From: Acanthosepion esculentum
Lineage: Eukaryota; Mollusca; Cephalopoda; Sepiida; Sepiidae
NCBI GenBank assembly: GCA_964036315.1
Contig: OZ038495.1
Coordinates: 27,897,266-27,961,265 of the forward strand
Reading direction: 5' to 3'
DNA length: 64,000 nucleotides
Both the position numbers and the translations under genes were made by a program. Under the pieces are notes generated by a model. The model was not told the DNA's origin. It did not search any database and was given only the letters and a program-made list of their open reading frames with translations. Positions 1 to 10,503 of this stretch are shown here, one piece after another (the stretch's first letter is position 1; each line of letters opens with the position of its first letter).

Positions 1-231
1 GTTTTTCTCAATAATTATTGGGCTGAGTTTTTTAAGGCTTTTAAATTATGGATTTAATTTGTTTAAATCTATTTATTAATTATTTAATGCGAAAATCATT
101 TGATGACGACAGAACACCGTTAACTCATGTCTATGGTTTAGTAACTTTTCACTATTTAGACATCTATTTAATAACAAATTAAATGAGTGAATGTACATGC
201 AGAAATAGGTCTGTTTCTTATATTAATTTGA

Positions 232-233
<2 letters not shown>

Positions 234-293
<60 letters not shown>
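234..293. repeat. (TA)n microsatellite
   Basis: About 30 uninterrupted TA units. The flanks (1-233 and 294-455) show no recognisable gene or element. Confidence 0.98.
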
Positions 294-295
<2 letters not shown>

Positions 296-454
296 TATAT
301 GTAAGAAAAATGGTTATTTAAATTGCTTTTATATATGAGCATAAGTAATTTCTAGCATGCAGTCTAGTATGAGAATATTGTAAAGATAATGCTGATTTAA
401 AGACTTATATGTGTAAAAGTATGTTCATATGCTGTCTGCCTGTAAGGTGTTTAG

Positions 455-458
<4 letters not shown>

Positions 459-539
<81 letters not shown>

Positions 540-546
540 TGTGTGT
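459..546. repeat. (TA)n(TG)n compound microsatellite
   Basis: A TA run to about 508 passes directly into a TG run to about 546. The open frames read on the minus strand here encode only His-Thr and Ile-Tyr dipeptide repeats and are microsatellite artefacts. Confidence 0.97.
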
Positions 547-855
547 ACGCGCATACACTGAATAATGTATGTGAAAATCAGTGAGTAAAGATGGATGAAT
601 GACATTACCCGGATTAGCCGACTGACATTTTCTCGCAAGGTGTCTGCAACGAATATTTGTATTCAAGGATTAACGAGTTAGATAAACAGATTTTTCGTGA
701 GAAATTGTCCAAAATGATAAAAAGAAATCTCGTGAGATTTTCTGTACGTCTTAAGCAATATAAACCAATATAAAAGAAGTGGAAAAGAGCAATAACAGCA
801 GGTTATTCACATATTCACATAGCAGAATTACACTGTCATTTTTCTCTTTCCACAT

Positions 856-858
<3 letters not shown>

Positions 859-904
<46 letters not shown>
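859..904. repeat. (TA)n microsatellite bordering a foldback element
   Basis: A pure TA run that directly abuts the left arm of the foldback element at 905. An equivalent TA run ends the same element at 1849. Confidence 0.97.
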
Positions 905-909
<5 letters not shown>

Positions 910-1844
910 TGAACATAGAAGTCAACACTTAGAGGCGACAGTGTGTTTCATGCTAGATGCAATCGTCAGGCAACTAGTGCTGTTATTTTCCCCGGCTATT
1001 TATATATACGGGTCAGTGGTGCATTGTGGGTAGTCTATTTTGGCGGTTATTTTTACCGGAAGTCGTTTATTTGTTCATTTATTTATTTGTGTCAAATAGA
1101 ACTATCCGTTTAGAAAAAACAAATAAAGATAATCAATCCAAATAAAGAAATTAAAAACCGTTCCCACCAAAATAATAGTCAGAACAAACCACAACAATAA
1201 ACCCCAAAATTCAACAAAAAGCTTTAATTATATTCCCAAACAAAAACAAAATTATTAAATAAGCTATATAAACAATTTTTTATTACGTTAATAAAATCAC
1301 CGACCAAAATAAAAAACAATAATAAATAATAAATAAATAAATAAATTTATAAGATAAAAAATTAAAATTAAAATGAATAAAAACAAGCAAAACCATTTGA
1401 CCCAAATAAATAAGCAAATAAACGACTTCCGGTAAACTAACGGCCATAATAGACTACCCACAATAAGCTATATAAACAAAATTTTACTACGTTAATAAAA
1501 AACACCGATCAAAATAAAATAAATAAATATATAATATAAAAAATAAAAATAAAATTAAATAAAAACAAGCAAAATAATTTGACACAAATGAATAAATAAA
1601 AAAAATAAACGACTTCCGGTAAAAATAACCGCCAAAATAGACTACCCACAATGCACCACTGACCCGTATATATAAATAGCCAAGAAATATAACAGCACTA
1701 GTTGCCTGACGATTGCATCTAGCATGAAACAGTCTGTCGCCTCTAAGTGTTGACTTCTATGTTCACTTTAATATTTACACACGCTCTAACTCTGATATTG
1801 AGCACTTTATCCCATAAATATAGCACACTTTAAGACTATATTTC

Positions 1845-1848
<4 letters not shown>
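905..1848. mobile_element. Foldback (long inverted-repeat) element, family A, copy 1
   Basis: The left arm (about 905-1098) is repeated as its reverse complement at about 1578-1770. The arms share blocks such as AGTGAACAT, ATGCTAGATGCAATCGTC, ACTAGT, GTGCATTGTGGGTAGTC and ACCGGAAGTCG. The loop is AT-rich and holds a tandem duplication of about 190-205 bp (1260-1463 and 1464-1651). The second duplicate merges into the right arm, so that arm appears partly twice. An 80-bp tail (1771-1848) follows the right arm and is shared with copy 2 at 20225-20304. No transposase is present, so this is a non-autonomous element. The superfamily is not identifiable by eye. Flanking (TA)n tracts lie on both sides, and any target duplication would be hidden in them. 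Confidence 0.85.
1260..1651. repeat. Tandem duplication inside foldback A
   Basis: Two units (1260-1463 and 1464-1651) both begin TAAGCTATATAAACA and end with CGACTTCCGGTAAA and ACTACCCACAA blocks. The second is shorter because it has lost A/T-rich sequence. Confidence 0.75.

Positions 1849-1893
<45 letters not shown>
1849..1893. repeat. (TA)n microsatellite between two foldback elements
   Basis: A TA run that separates the tail of foldback A from the TTGCTCGAA foldback that starts just beyond it. Confidence 0.97.
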
Positions 1894-1894
<1 letters not shown>

Positions 1895-1898
<4 letters not shown>

Positions 1899-2570
1899 TA
1901 TGCTCGAAATCATTGCTCGACAGTAAATTGCTCGAAATCAATTGCTCGAAAAATAATTTCTCGAACTATCAATTGCTCGAAAGGCAGTTTGCTCGAAACC
2001 TATGGTTAAAAAAAATAATAAAACTACATTGTACTAATATTTACTATAAGATAAAATAGTACAACTTCATTGTTTTTAACTGAACAGTTAAAATTAAAGA
2101 ACTAGTACATTTATATAGCAAGTCTTACTTTTTTTCTCGAAAGGCAGTTTGCTCGAAACCTGTGGTTAAAAAAAATAAAACACGTGCTAAGCATTTCCTT
2201 TTTTTTTTTTGCATTTTTCACATTTCCAGTAAATCTTATTGTTCAGTTTTGTCCATAATATATAGATACCAACTCAAACACAACTTCTTTCTTTTTTCGC
2301 TCTCAACAAAAGTTACGTCCATCACTAGGGTCCGAGATCAACAAAATTACTGAAATAGAAATAGAAAAAAATATAGACAAAAAAAAAAATCAGGACTGCT
2401 AAAGTTGAGTGTCGTGGCTCCTTTTATATCCAGCTCCGTTGACGTGTCGTGAGACGGCGCAGTTTACGTGGTGCTTCGAACTTCGAAATTACTTCGAGCA
2501 ATCTGCCTTTCGAGCAATTGATAGCTCGAGAAATTCTTTTTCGAGCAATTGATTTCGAGCAATTTACCTA
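1895..2570. mobile_element. Foldback element built of iterated TTGCTCGAA motifs (family B)
   Basis: The left arm (about 1905-2000) contains at least five close variants of TTGCTCGAA. The right arm (about 2480-2568) contains the inverse motif TTCGAGCAA in the same order, so the arms pair over roughly 80-90 bp with few mismatches. A segment of the left arm (TCGAAAGGCAGTTTGCTCG plus a following GGTTAAAAAAAATAA) is repeated directly at about 2136-2178, inside the loop. The loop otherwise holds T-rich and AT-rich sequence, and the 63-residue open frame at 2162-2353 has no recognisable domain. No transposase is present, so it is probably a non-autonomous DNA element. Its left edge abuts a (TA)n tract and its right edge does not. 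Confidence 0.8.
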
Positions 2571-2955
2571 GATCCAGTACGTCCACAGCACCGAAAGTGT
2601 TAACCTATGGAGAAAAGTCTGAAAACAGTACGCCCATCTAATGTTAAGAACGTAAGTTAACGATACGGAAACGTGCCTAGGGTTAATTGATATTCTACCA
2701 GCTGTCATTAGCGTGAGAGATTTGATTAACATTTTCAGGTTTATTTAGATCATGGCATGAATATTGTTTAATTTCTTTACAAGTATGTGCTTTGGAATTG
2801 CGTTATGCCCCGCTCACGCGTTTAAGTGCTGTGGATTCCGGGATGAAATCTGGTATCAAATAATAACAAACGCCAAGCATGAATATAGGAAATAAATATA
2901 TTAACGTAATAATACAAACTGGTAATACAGGTTAGCAGTTCCAGGAATGCGGGTT

Positions 2956-2962
<7 letters not shown>
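2571..2962. other. Unannotated AT-rich stretch
   Basis: I see no domain-bearing open frame, repeat copy or RNA-like segment here. Confidence 0.6.

Positions 2963-2963
<1 letters not shown>

Positions 2964-3011
<48 letters not shown>
2964..3011. repeat. (TA)n microsatellite
   Basis: About 24 TA units without interruption. Confidence 0.97.
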
Positions 3012-3014
<3 letters not shown>

Positions 3015-4290
3015 TCTTTGATATCGACATCGCTGCATGATTTATTACTGAGTCTATGGGCTCGTTACTGTGATTCTTGTACCATCTGACTGTTCAAACG
3101 TTATACCGACCGACTTAACGTTCTACTACTACTTGTACTTGACTGTTCGGCTATTCACTGGCAGTAGTATATGTATACCTTGGGTGAGTCCATTTGTGTA
3201 AAAAGGGGAGATCCCTCAACAAAAAGTTTGTGATACTGTACAGTGGTAATGTTACCGTCAGTGGTTTGCTTTGTTATATAGCCTTAACTTAACATTGTGG
3301 ATGTTTTCTGTTAATGTTATTTAAAGATGATCTCTCTCTTGTATTGATCCTAAAATTCATAAAGCTAATGTTCTTGTAGCAGTCTTACAGTCTCTCACTC
3401 AACCTCACTTTGTATAGTAACAAAGTAATGAAATAAATGCCTGTATTTCGCAAAGAAAAATTATCTAAAAATATTTATTTGAGTTAAAGTAATCTTTTTA
3501 AGTTCCCTGTTTGTAACTTTTTATCCTTCTTTTCTTTCTCTATCAGTAACAAACAGCAGCGCCAACACAAGAATGAAATTGTTTTCCGTGGAGGATTTCT
3601 TCTCATTATGTAAATGAAGCTAAAGATGTCAGAAAACAACATTCTCCTCCAACGATATACACTAATCAATTATCATGCTACTTTGAATTTAATTTAAGAG
3701 TAAAATTCTCAACTCAAACGGAAAATCCAACTGATGCCATTCTATTCAAAACCTTGTGTTCAGCCTTTTGAAATGCTTCGATTTTAGCGACAAAACCTTT
3801 GCGTGCTACATGGGAACCGGAACCTTTGTTCACATTTACACATCTATCACGTGCGAAGGAAACGTTTTATAGTTGTCGACTCTAATATTGTGTTTACTTT
3901 ATTATTGATCGAGTTGTGGGCTGACACTGCCTGTAGCCTCAAATGCTTTTTCAGGGTATAACAGAATTTATAACCCAATTTTTAACTACTTTTCTAGGCA
4001 AAGAAGTTTACAAAACACTAAGAATATAGTTTAGTTTAAATATTCTTGTTTAATATAGATTTTAACATTAAAATATGATTTTTAAAACTGATCTATTCAA
4101 GTAATTGGCAGTTTCTAATGAATGAAACCAAACTATAATTCTGGTGTTGCACATCACCTCACCTAAGTAAAATATAGGTTTCAACATTATTAATACATAT
4201 TTGATGTTATTTCATTTTATTCTTTTATGTGTTGACATGTTTTTTAGTTATAATTCCTTCTAGAAATAAATATTTGAATACATGCCGTAT
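3012..4290. other. Unannotated stretch
   Basis: Moderately AT-rich sequence without a supported gene. The minus-strand open frame at 3484-3669 (61 residues) has no recognisable motif and no second copy in the window. Confidence 0.6.
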
Positions 4291-4298
4291 ATTTCCGC

Positions 4299-4356
4299 GT
4301 ATAAGACGTCCGTTAAATTCCAGAAATTACCCTAAAAATTAGGGGTCGTCTTATAC
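4299..4356. repeat. Short inverted repeat, GTATAAGACG / CGTCTTATAC
   Basis: GTATAAGACGTC at about 4299 is mirrored by the inverse GTCGTCTTATAC near 4345, with a ~35-bp loop. This arrangement is common at the ends of short non-autonomous DNA transposons, but no element boundaries are clear. Confidence 0.4.
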
Positions 4357-4427
4357 TACAACCCAAAAAGAAACATTAAATTCTGAGTGATGTTTGTCGG
4401 TAGGCTAACTTCGGCCTGATACAAATA

Positions 4428-4476
4428 CAAATAAAGTTATAAATTATTTACAGTGCACACGAACTTTATGGACATC

Positions 4477-4481
<5 letters not shown>
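4428..4481 (+). repeat. Direct repeat, copy 1 (ACACGAACTTTATGGACA)
   Basis: The segment AAATAAAGTTATAAA, then ACACGAACTTTATGGACA and CCTGTAT, recurs in the same orientation at 5188-5240. The end CCTGTAT and the inverse GGTGTCCATAAAGTT resemble tips of Tc1/mariner-like elements. That reading is an inference from style. A (TA)n tract follows directly. Confidence 0.65.
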
Positions 4482-4548
<67 letters not shown>

Positions 4549-4549
4549 T
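4480..4549. repeat. (TA)n(TG)n compound microsatellite
   Basis: TA run to about 4522, then a TG run to about 4549. Just downstream, 4588-4622 carries an imperfect doubled motif (GGACATTTGGCC and GAACATTTAGCC). Confidence 0.96.
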
Positions 4550-5187
4550 TGGAGAGAGCAGGAAAGAGCGATGTGAGGACTACATTTCGCCGAACGGACA
4601 TTTGGCCGACGAACATTTAGCCAAAAATGTAGTGGCGTACTTACATGTGTCTGTCACACTCTTTTTCGAAATGTGCTACGTATATTTATATTTATTTACT
4701 GTATTAATTTATAACTTTTCGTTTTTTTAACAGGCTTTTTTTATCTATTCTGTATATATTATATTTTACTTCAAATATTAAAGTAAGGTAATAAGTATTT
4801 TGAGAAAAAGCAGATTTTACTACAGCAAAAGTCTTTTGCTTTTAGGATATGAAAGATCTTTCAATTCCGCTTTTAATGATCCTTAGAGATGAACTAGCTT
4901 TTATCTTACTGTTATTTCTCTTTAATTAAGGCTATCATTTACATCGATTACAATCGGAATAACCATTCCTTTTAACTAATGTCGACTTCCATTAATAGAT
5001 GACGGAGATGAAAGGTTCTCAGGGTTCCAATATAAATAGCACTTTTGATCTGCAAAATCGTATTACCCTTTGTATTGCTAATGATGGAGAACATGTGGAA
5101 ACTTAAATACAATTTCAATAAAACTTTTAAAAGTATAGATTTACTTCTTTTTAATCCTTTTTGCAAATTATTTCTATCGCAAATAGA

Positions 5188-5240
5188 AATAAAGTTATAA
5201 AATTTTTAAAGTGTACACGAACTTTATGGACACCCTGTAT
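5188..5240 (+). repeat. Direct repeat, copy 2
   Basis: It matches 4428-4481 over about 52 bp in the same orientation. The ~700 bp between the copies (4550-5187) contains no recognisable gene. Confidence 0.65.
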
Positions 5241-5730
5241 ACACAAGTGCAAATGTTAAAAGTTTAATGTTATTGTGACGCCGAAAATGATTGTATAAAG
5301 AGTAGCAAAACAATCCACGAAACAATAGAAATATTTTATTTCAGTTTCAAAACGAAAAGCTTGCTTTCATAAATTGGATAATTTTCCAACGCAAATCATT
5401 ATCTTGCTACGACGCACGAGGTAGAAGAGACCCTTGACTCGTTTGCCCTCAACTGGAAATATTTATGCCGTTATAAAATGTTTTGATCAATTTTGTTGCA
5501 AAGAATGTTTGTATAATTGACAATGAATTAAATACATTATTTTCATGACTACCGGAAGATCTCATTAACCAGCTTAAAGTCAATTGCTGATACGTGTCTT
5601 TTTCATTTAAATTAAAAAAAAAAACACATCTAAAAGTGATCAATACTTGAAATCTTTCTACGAATGAACAAGTGATATTGATAAAATTATTATTCGCCAA
5701 TTAAGCTTTAATTAACTTCAATTCTTATAT
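5241..5730. other. Unannotated stretch
   Basis: No repeat copy or domain seen. The 83-residue minus-strand open frame at 5449-5700 has no recognisable feature. Confidence 0.55.
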
Positions 5731-6045
5731 TTGTCTATATCTCTGAGATGAAGTATTATGATTACTTGCATTATTTACATTATTAGGATTGTTATCCTCA
5801 TTTTCATTGCCATATTCACAACGTTTCGACCGGTGTACGCTTAGGCATTCTTCAGTTAACTGGAATTTCGAACCAAACCCTTTATTTCGTCTACCGGGGT
5901 AGATTGTTCTGGTTCCACGTGCCAAGTCTCTTCCGGGTGTCTCGGTTATTTCCCCTTAACTCAACTCTCCACGTTTTGGTTCACAACTGCTGTGGCCTGC
6001 TATTGAACTCACACATCTTTGGGTCTAGCCCAATAGGTCATGGGT
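5731..6045 (-). mobile_element. tRNA-derived SINE, family S, copy 1
   Basis: Read on the minus strand it has a tRNA-like head (about 6045-5960) with a degenerate box-B region (GTGAGTTCAATA class). A conserved body follows that includes GGTAGACGAAATAAAGGG, GAAACGTTGTGAATATG and GATGAGGATAACA, then a tail with AATGCAAGTAATCATAATAC. The same body recurs at 10.3, 44.9, 45.2, 45.4 and 46.8 kb. tRNA-derived SINEs with a conserved central domain are known from cephalopods. Assignment to a named family would need a search. A second body fragment in the opposite orientation follows at 6048. Confidence 0.75.
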
Positions 6046-6047
6046 TG

Positions 6048-6110
6048 TGAATATGGCAATGAAGATGAGGATAACTGTCCGAATAATGTAATAATTCAAG
6101 TAATTCATAT
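6048..6110 (+). mobile_element. SINE family S, 3' body fragment, opposite strand
   Basis: GGTTGTGAATATGGCAATG, GATGAGGATAAC and GTCCGAATAATGTAA appear in plus orientation directly after the minus-strand copy, making a head-to-head pair. Confidence 0.7.
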
Positions 6111-6810
6111 ATTGTTTTAACAAATGTTTCAATCTACTAAAAAGAATACTTGTCATCAAAATCTCAGTGACCACTACCATAGCTCCATTTTCATGTTAAA
6201 ATAAAACGAAGATAATTCATGGTAATTTTAGCCGAATTATAATTATTTCCAACTATATTTTCTTTTTCAGCAACAATTTTAAATGCCATGTCTCTTTAGT
6301 ATATAGCAGATCATAATTTAATGGATGTCTCTCCGAATGACCCGAGGCCACTTCCGGCCGCCGAATGCTTAATTACATGACCTAAAATCTGCATCCGGTT
6401 TTGCAAAGATGAACAAGAAAATTCGTAATTACACAGTCATATAAACAACCGCTCCAGTTGAACATTCTCTCAAACAAAAAAGTAAAATCTACGGTACGGA
6501 CCAGGGGTGATACACACAGACAGAGAGAGACAAATCAAGAGTAATTGGCGAAGTCAGGAGTTGAATACAATGTAATCTTAAATATGAAGTTTTTAAGTGT
6601 CGCGTTATTCATTAGTTCACACATCTATTTCATTACAATAACCCTTCACAGACCTTTATTATCTTTGAATTGCAATGACCTATTGAGAAAAATAGGATAA
6701 TGGTTTCCTTTTAAGCGATTTTCAATTCGTTCTTCTACATTGCCTGCCATGCAAGGCTAGAGAGTCCAGTCTACCTTGTATTATAACGCATGGGTGATAT
6801 TGTAAATGAT
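6111..6810. other. Unannotated stretch
   Basis: No gene, RNA or repeat recognised. Confidence 0.55.
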
Positions 6811-7445
6811 TTGGTTTGGTTTGTTTTGCTTTACGGAATATCAGCCTCAATGGGTCATTTAAAGCCGACAACATTTTTTTTCCTGGTAATATTTTTGTTT
6901 TATCAAAAATCTATTTCTGTTAATATTTTTTTTCTCAAAAACTTATAGCTAGTAATATAATTTTTTCAAAAACGTATAGCTGGTAATATTATTTTTTCAA
7001 AAACGTATAGCTGGTAATATTATTTTTTCAAAAACGTATAGCTGGTAATATTTTTTTTTCAAAAACGTATAGCTGGTAATATTATTTTTTCTAAAACGTA
7101 TAGCTGGTAATATTATTTCTCCAAAAACGTATAGCCGGCAACACTATTTTTTCAAAAACGTACAGCTGGCAACATCTTTTCAAAAACGTATTATCAGACG
7201 CCTTGCTGTTTGACGATCTTTATTGTCATACCCAGGACGTGGATGTAGTCTAGGTGTTAACTATTTGCCCATAGCTGGGACCCTAACAGGTGCTACCACC
7301 CCGGGTCTGGGTAAACCTGGGAACATCAGCAATTAAGAGGTGGTTCCACGCTCCTCAAAACCTCTTGCTCAGAGGCCTTGCTGTTGGGCGTAGTTTATCG
7401 TCATACTCAGAACGCGGATGTAGTTTATCGTCATAACCAGGACGC
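6811..7445 (+). repeat. Family M repeat arm, copy 1 (left arm of an inverted pair)
   Basis: It starts with GGTTTGGTTTG, TTACGGAATATCA and AATGGGTCATTTAA. Next comes a minisatellite of roughly ten ~30-bp units (about 6880-7190) whose core is ACGTATAGCTGGTAATATT. A GC-richer segment follows with CATAGCTGGGACCC and CAGGTGCTACCACC. The arm ends in repeats of GTAGTTTATCGTCAT. The same order of parts occurs inverted at 8125-8445, in plus orientation at 46972-47375, and inverted at 52488-53170. With 8125-8445 it forms an inverted pair around the solo LTR. No coding capacity is seen. Confidence 0.75.
6880..7190. repeat. ~30-bp minisatellite (ACGTATAGCTGGTAATATT core)
   Basis: Near-identical units follow each other, with drift at both ends. 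Related arrays occur in each of the other family M copies. Confidence 0.9.
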
Positions 7446-7688
7446 TATTGTAAATGGATTCCTATCTTTACCTAGAATATTTGTACGTAGTGACTACAAA
7501 TGTATTTTCAACTGTTCGCTTATTCCACTTTACGTACCGGTGTTATGCTTTCCGCATATCCTGAAAGATGCATACACTATTTAAAATCATTTTTGTCGAA
7601 AAGGGAATCATCTGACCATGTTAAGGATACCATGATAAATAGTTTTTTTTGTTTTGTCTTACATGGAACATTTACGGCTTTTAATATG
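7446..7688. other. Loop sequence between family M arm and solo LTR
   Basis: No domain recognised. The short overlapping open frames here (7378-7584, 7500-7760) have no motif and run into the LTR. Confidence 0.45.
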
Positions 7689-8100
7689 TGTTGTTGTCTC
7701 CTCTCTCTAATAAGTCTATTGTGGACTCTTCCACTTACTATAAAATTAGTAGGAAAGTAAGCCTCGGGGGAACAGTGATATAGACTGGCAGAGAGGAACC
7801 CGGACGAGGCTTTGCCGAAGGGCAAAGTTTCGTCTGGGGAGGTAGACAGGCCCTTCTACGGGAATATTTTTGGCCGAGCCTACGGGCTCGGAGAACCCAC
7901 GGTAAACTCAGCCTTGTGCCACATACATCCCTCGTGGGGGGCTGTTAAATATTAGCAGTGATATAGACTGAACGCTGGTCAACCGACACACATTCCCAAG
8001 TTGTCTTCTGTTGTATTTACTGTTCAATACACTATTTATCTACAACCTCTTGTTTTGTTATTTTTTAACCAATTACTTGGTCACAACAACATGTGAACAA
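7689..8100. mobile_element. Solo LTR, copy 1, interrupted by a SINE
   Basis: It matches the solo LTR at 41647-41871 along its length: TGTTGT start, CTCTAATAAG, ATTGTGGACTCTTCCACTTA, ACCGACACACA, GTACTGTTCAATACAC-like, TCACAACA end. An inserted block (7788-7955) plus one extra copy of a 15-bp target is absent from the other copy. Without the insertion the length is about 228 bp, close to the 225 bp of the other copy. A candidate 5-bp duplication, ATGTG, occurs at 7686-7690 and 8101-8105. The exact ends are uncertain by 2-3 bp. No internal retrotransposon sequence is adjacent, so it is best read as a recombined solo LTR. Confidence 0.8.
7788..7955 (-). mobile_element. Short retroposon (SINE family Q, 5'-truncated) inserted in the solo LTR
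   Basis: The block is bounded by two perfect copies of CAGTGATATAGACTG (7773-7787 and 7956-7970), a 15-bp target duplication. The LTR paralogue at 41.7 kb has a single copy there, so it serves as the unoccupied site. The insert, read on the minus strand, matches 63812-64000: TGGCACAAGGCTGA, GAGCCCGTAG, TGTCTACCTCCCC and CTCGTCCGGG. No poly-A tail is visible. The length of the duplication fits retroposition. Confidence 0.88.
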
Positions 8101-8124
8101 CCAGCATAACTGTTCTAAGTAAGA

Positions 8125-8445
8125 TGATAAACTACATCCAATAGCAAGGCTTCTGATCAGGTGGTTGTGAGGACCGTGGAACCACCTCTTACGGTTCTAG
8201 CTATGGGCAAATAGTTGACCCCCAAACTGGGGTCAAAACACTATGAAAGTGTAAAAATAGGTTTTAATGCCAACAATACATTTTTGTAAAAATATTACCA
8301 GCAATGAATTTTTGAAGAACAAACTTATTAGACAGAAATACATTTTTGTAAAAAAAAAAGAAATTATCAACAATAAAAATGTTGTCGGTATTAAATAACC
8401 CATTGATGTGTTGATATGCCGTAAAACAAGCCAAGCCATACAATC
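8125..8445 (-). repeat. Family M repeat arm, copy 2 (right arm of inverted pair)
   Basis: This is the inverse of 6811-7445 with part of the minisatellite lost. It includes GATAAACTACATCC, AGCAAGGCTTCTGATCAGG, CATTTTTGTAAAAATATTACC, and an outer end with TTGATATGCCGTAAAACAAG. The inverted arrangement with copy 1 suggests one foldback element of about 1.6 kb that later received the LTR. Confidence 0.7.
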
Positions 8446-9734
8446 CAGCATAGAGCAAAGCAGGCCTAATGTAAACCACCTACGTCAAGGTCTGATCTTG
8501 CAATATTGGATGGACATGAAAAAGCTTCAGTGAATCGCCTAAACGAAAATAGCATATCAGTGGAAAATCAGTAGAATTCTAGGAACGAAACATCTTTATA
8601 TTTGCTACGACTAGAACGTATTGTAACTTCCATAAATGTTTCTTCACTGTGAGTTTTGTTCCATTGCCTAATGAATACCGTGATCCATGTGATCGATTTT
8701 TATCAAATTATGATAGATTTGGAGGATCTTCAATATATATTCGCTTCTATGATCCTATCGATAGTTCTCTATAATACCTCATTGGAATTATTGAACATCC
8801 ACGTTTAATACCGATTCAAAAGCTCAAAATTGAATATAGATCTTATCTGGCTTGAGTTGTTACACACAAACACACATGATAGATAGATAGATAGATAGAT
8901 AGAGAGGGATATACTATTCTAGAAGACATCAGTTCAGTCGCTTTAGTTGCTTTAATTAAATGAAGAGATCTCTAGAATATTTCAAACGAGTCATAAGAAT
9001 ATATTAAATCAATGTAAAAAAATAATATTATAGAGCGACTGAGTAACCTAGAAATTCTAATATTGAACAAAAAACACCTTTAGCTGTTATGCAGCGAAAT
9101 ACGTTTGAGCAGTTGTGTATGAAATTAATTTTCAGCATTTCATCTATTTTGATGATAAAATTCTAAATGCCACTATTTTAAGATTGGTTCATACCAATTT
9201 ATGTTAAGAACATGCCTAGATTAACAATTATACAAATTATACTTACAATGCAAATATAATGATATATATTGTATATATTGCATCAGAAACATGTAAGATT
9301 GTCTAATGTATATGTATCCATTTGCATCTGCTTCTGTTTAACGTCTGTACTGCCATTGACTACCAATCTACGGGCCATGACCAATTTATGAAAAATAATT
9401 TAATTTTTTCTTCTTTCCTTAGTTTAAATTTGACGTAGGTCATATTCGATTGGTTGATCTGAGTAAAGCCCACAAAACCTAATAAACATCCTCCTATTTT
9501 TCTTCGTAAAAACGTTGTATTATATTGTATATATAAATCGTTCGCTCTCCAGTAATTTCAAATCATCTGATGTGATGCATTGATACGCACCGAAACACGA
9601 CTTCAATTGTGTTTATTTGACATGTTTTCGATGTATTATCCCAAAATAAATAATATTGCCCTACTTTTGAAATGCTACGAACGTTGGAATTATAGTCTAT
9701 CCCTTCTAGTCTTACCTGGATATATACATATATA
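8446..9734. other. Unannotated stretch with a short (ATAG)n tract
   Basis: The only structure seen is (ATAG)n at 8879-8905, about six units. Confidence 0.55.
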
Positions 9735-9983
9735 CCACATAACACCTTTGAGCGCTTAGACTTGGAGCGGGAAGAATGGAGATCAACGTGTTTTAGTGGA
9801 CTCAGCAGTTTTCAATCTGCTTGTCTGAATCATCTTCAAGAAGCGAGAGCAAGATCTAAAAAGTCAGCAAATCTAACAGTGATCTCATCACACAATCCTC
9901 ACACTTGCTCCATATGTGGCCTCCTTTGTAAATCACTAGCGGGTCTTAAATGCCACTTAAGATTATCGCACACAATTTCATAA
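9735..9983 (+). mobile_element. LINE 3'-terminal open reading frame fragment with a C2H2 finger
   Basis: The frame reads in from about 9741 (NTFERLDLEREEWRS) to a stop after 9983. It contains a leucine/arginine-rich helix and then [19 protein letters not shown] with a final His, a C2-H2-type zinc finger. This pattern, an EREEWR-type segment followed by HTCSICG and a C-terminal finger, is what I know from the extreme C terminus of several animal non-LTR retrotransposon ORF2 proteins. The upstream reverse transcriptase is missing, as expected for a 5'-truncated insertion. A single-finger host gene is less likely because no upstream exon is visible. Confidence 0.6.
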
Positions 9984-10036
9984 CTGAATCAACTAAGCTG
10001 TCAGATCCTCATACGTCGAAACCGACGGGAGAGTCC

Positions 10037-10239
<203 letters not shown>

Positions 10240-10289
10240 CTGCTTAAATTGATTAATATAAATAGAACCTAAAAGCTGATTATAATCAA

Positions 10290-10503
10290 ATTTACTATTT
10301 ACATTATTTACATTGTCTGGACTATTGCGCTCATCTTTGTTGTCGTATTCGAAACGTTTCGACCGTTGTATGTCTAAGCCTTCTTCAGGTGATATACGTG
10401 GGAATTTCGAGCCGGACATTTTATTGCATACACCGAGGCAGATTGTTCTAGTTCCATGTGCCATGCCTTTTCTACATATGCTGTTTCGGTTATCTCCCTA
10501 AAA
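10290..10503 (-). mobile_element. SINE family S body, copy 2a
   Basis: On the minus strand it has GTGTATGCAATAAAATG, GAAGAAGGCTTAGAC and CGAAACGTTTCGAATACG. The tRNA head is missing and it joins an inverted copy directly. Confidence 0.7.

Noticed and set aside
7689..8100. A 410-bp LTR
   Set aside because: The extra length is explained by a SINE with a 15-bp target duplication. The true LTR is about 225-228 bp.
9762..9983. A host C2H2 zinc-finger gene
   Set aside because: A single finger at the very C terminus after an EREEWR-type segment fits a LINE ORF2 tail better, and no other fingers or exons are visible.
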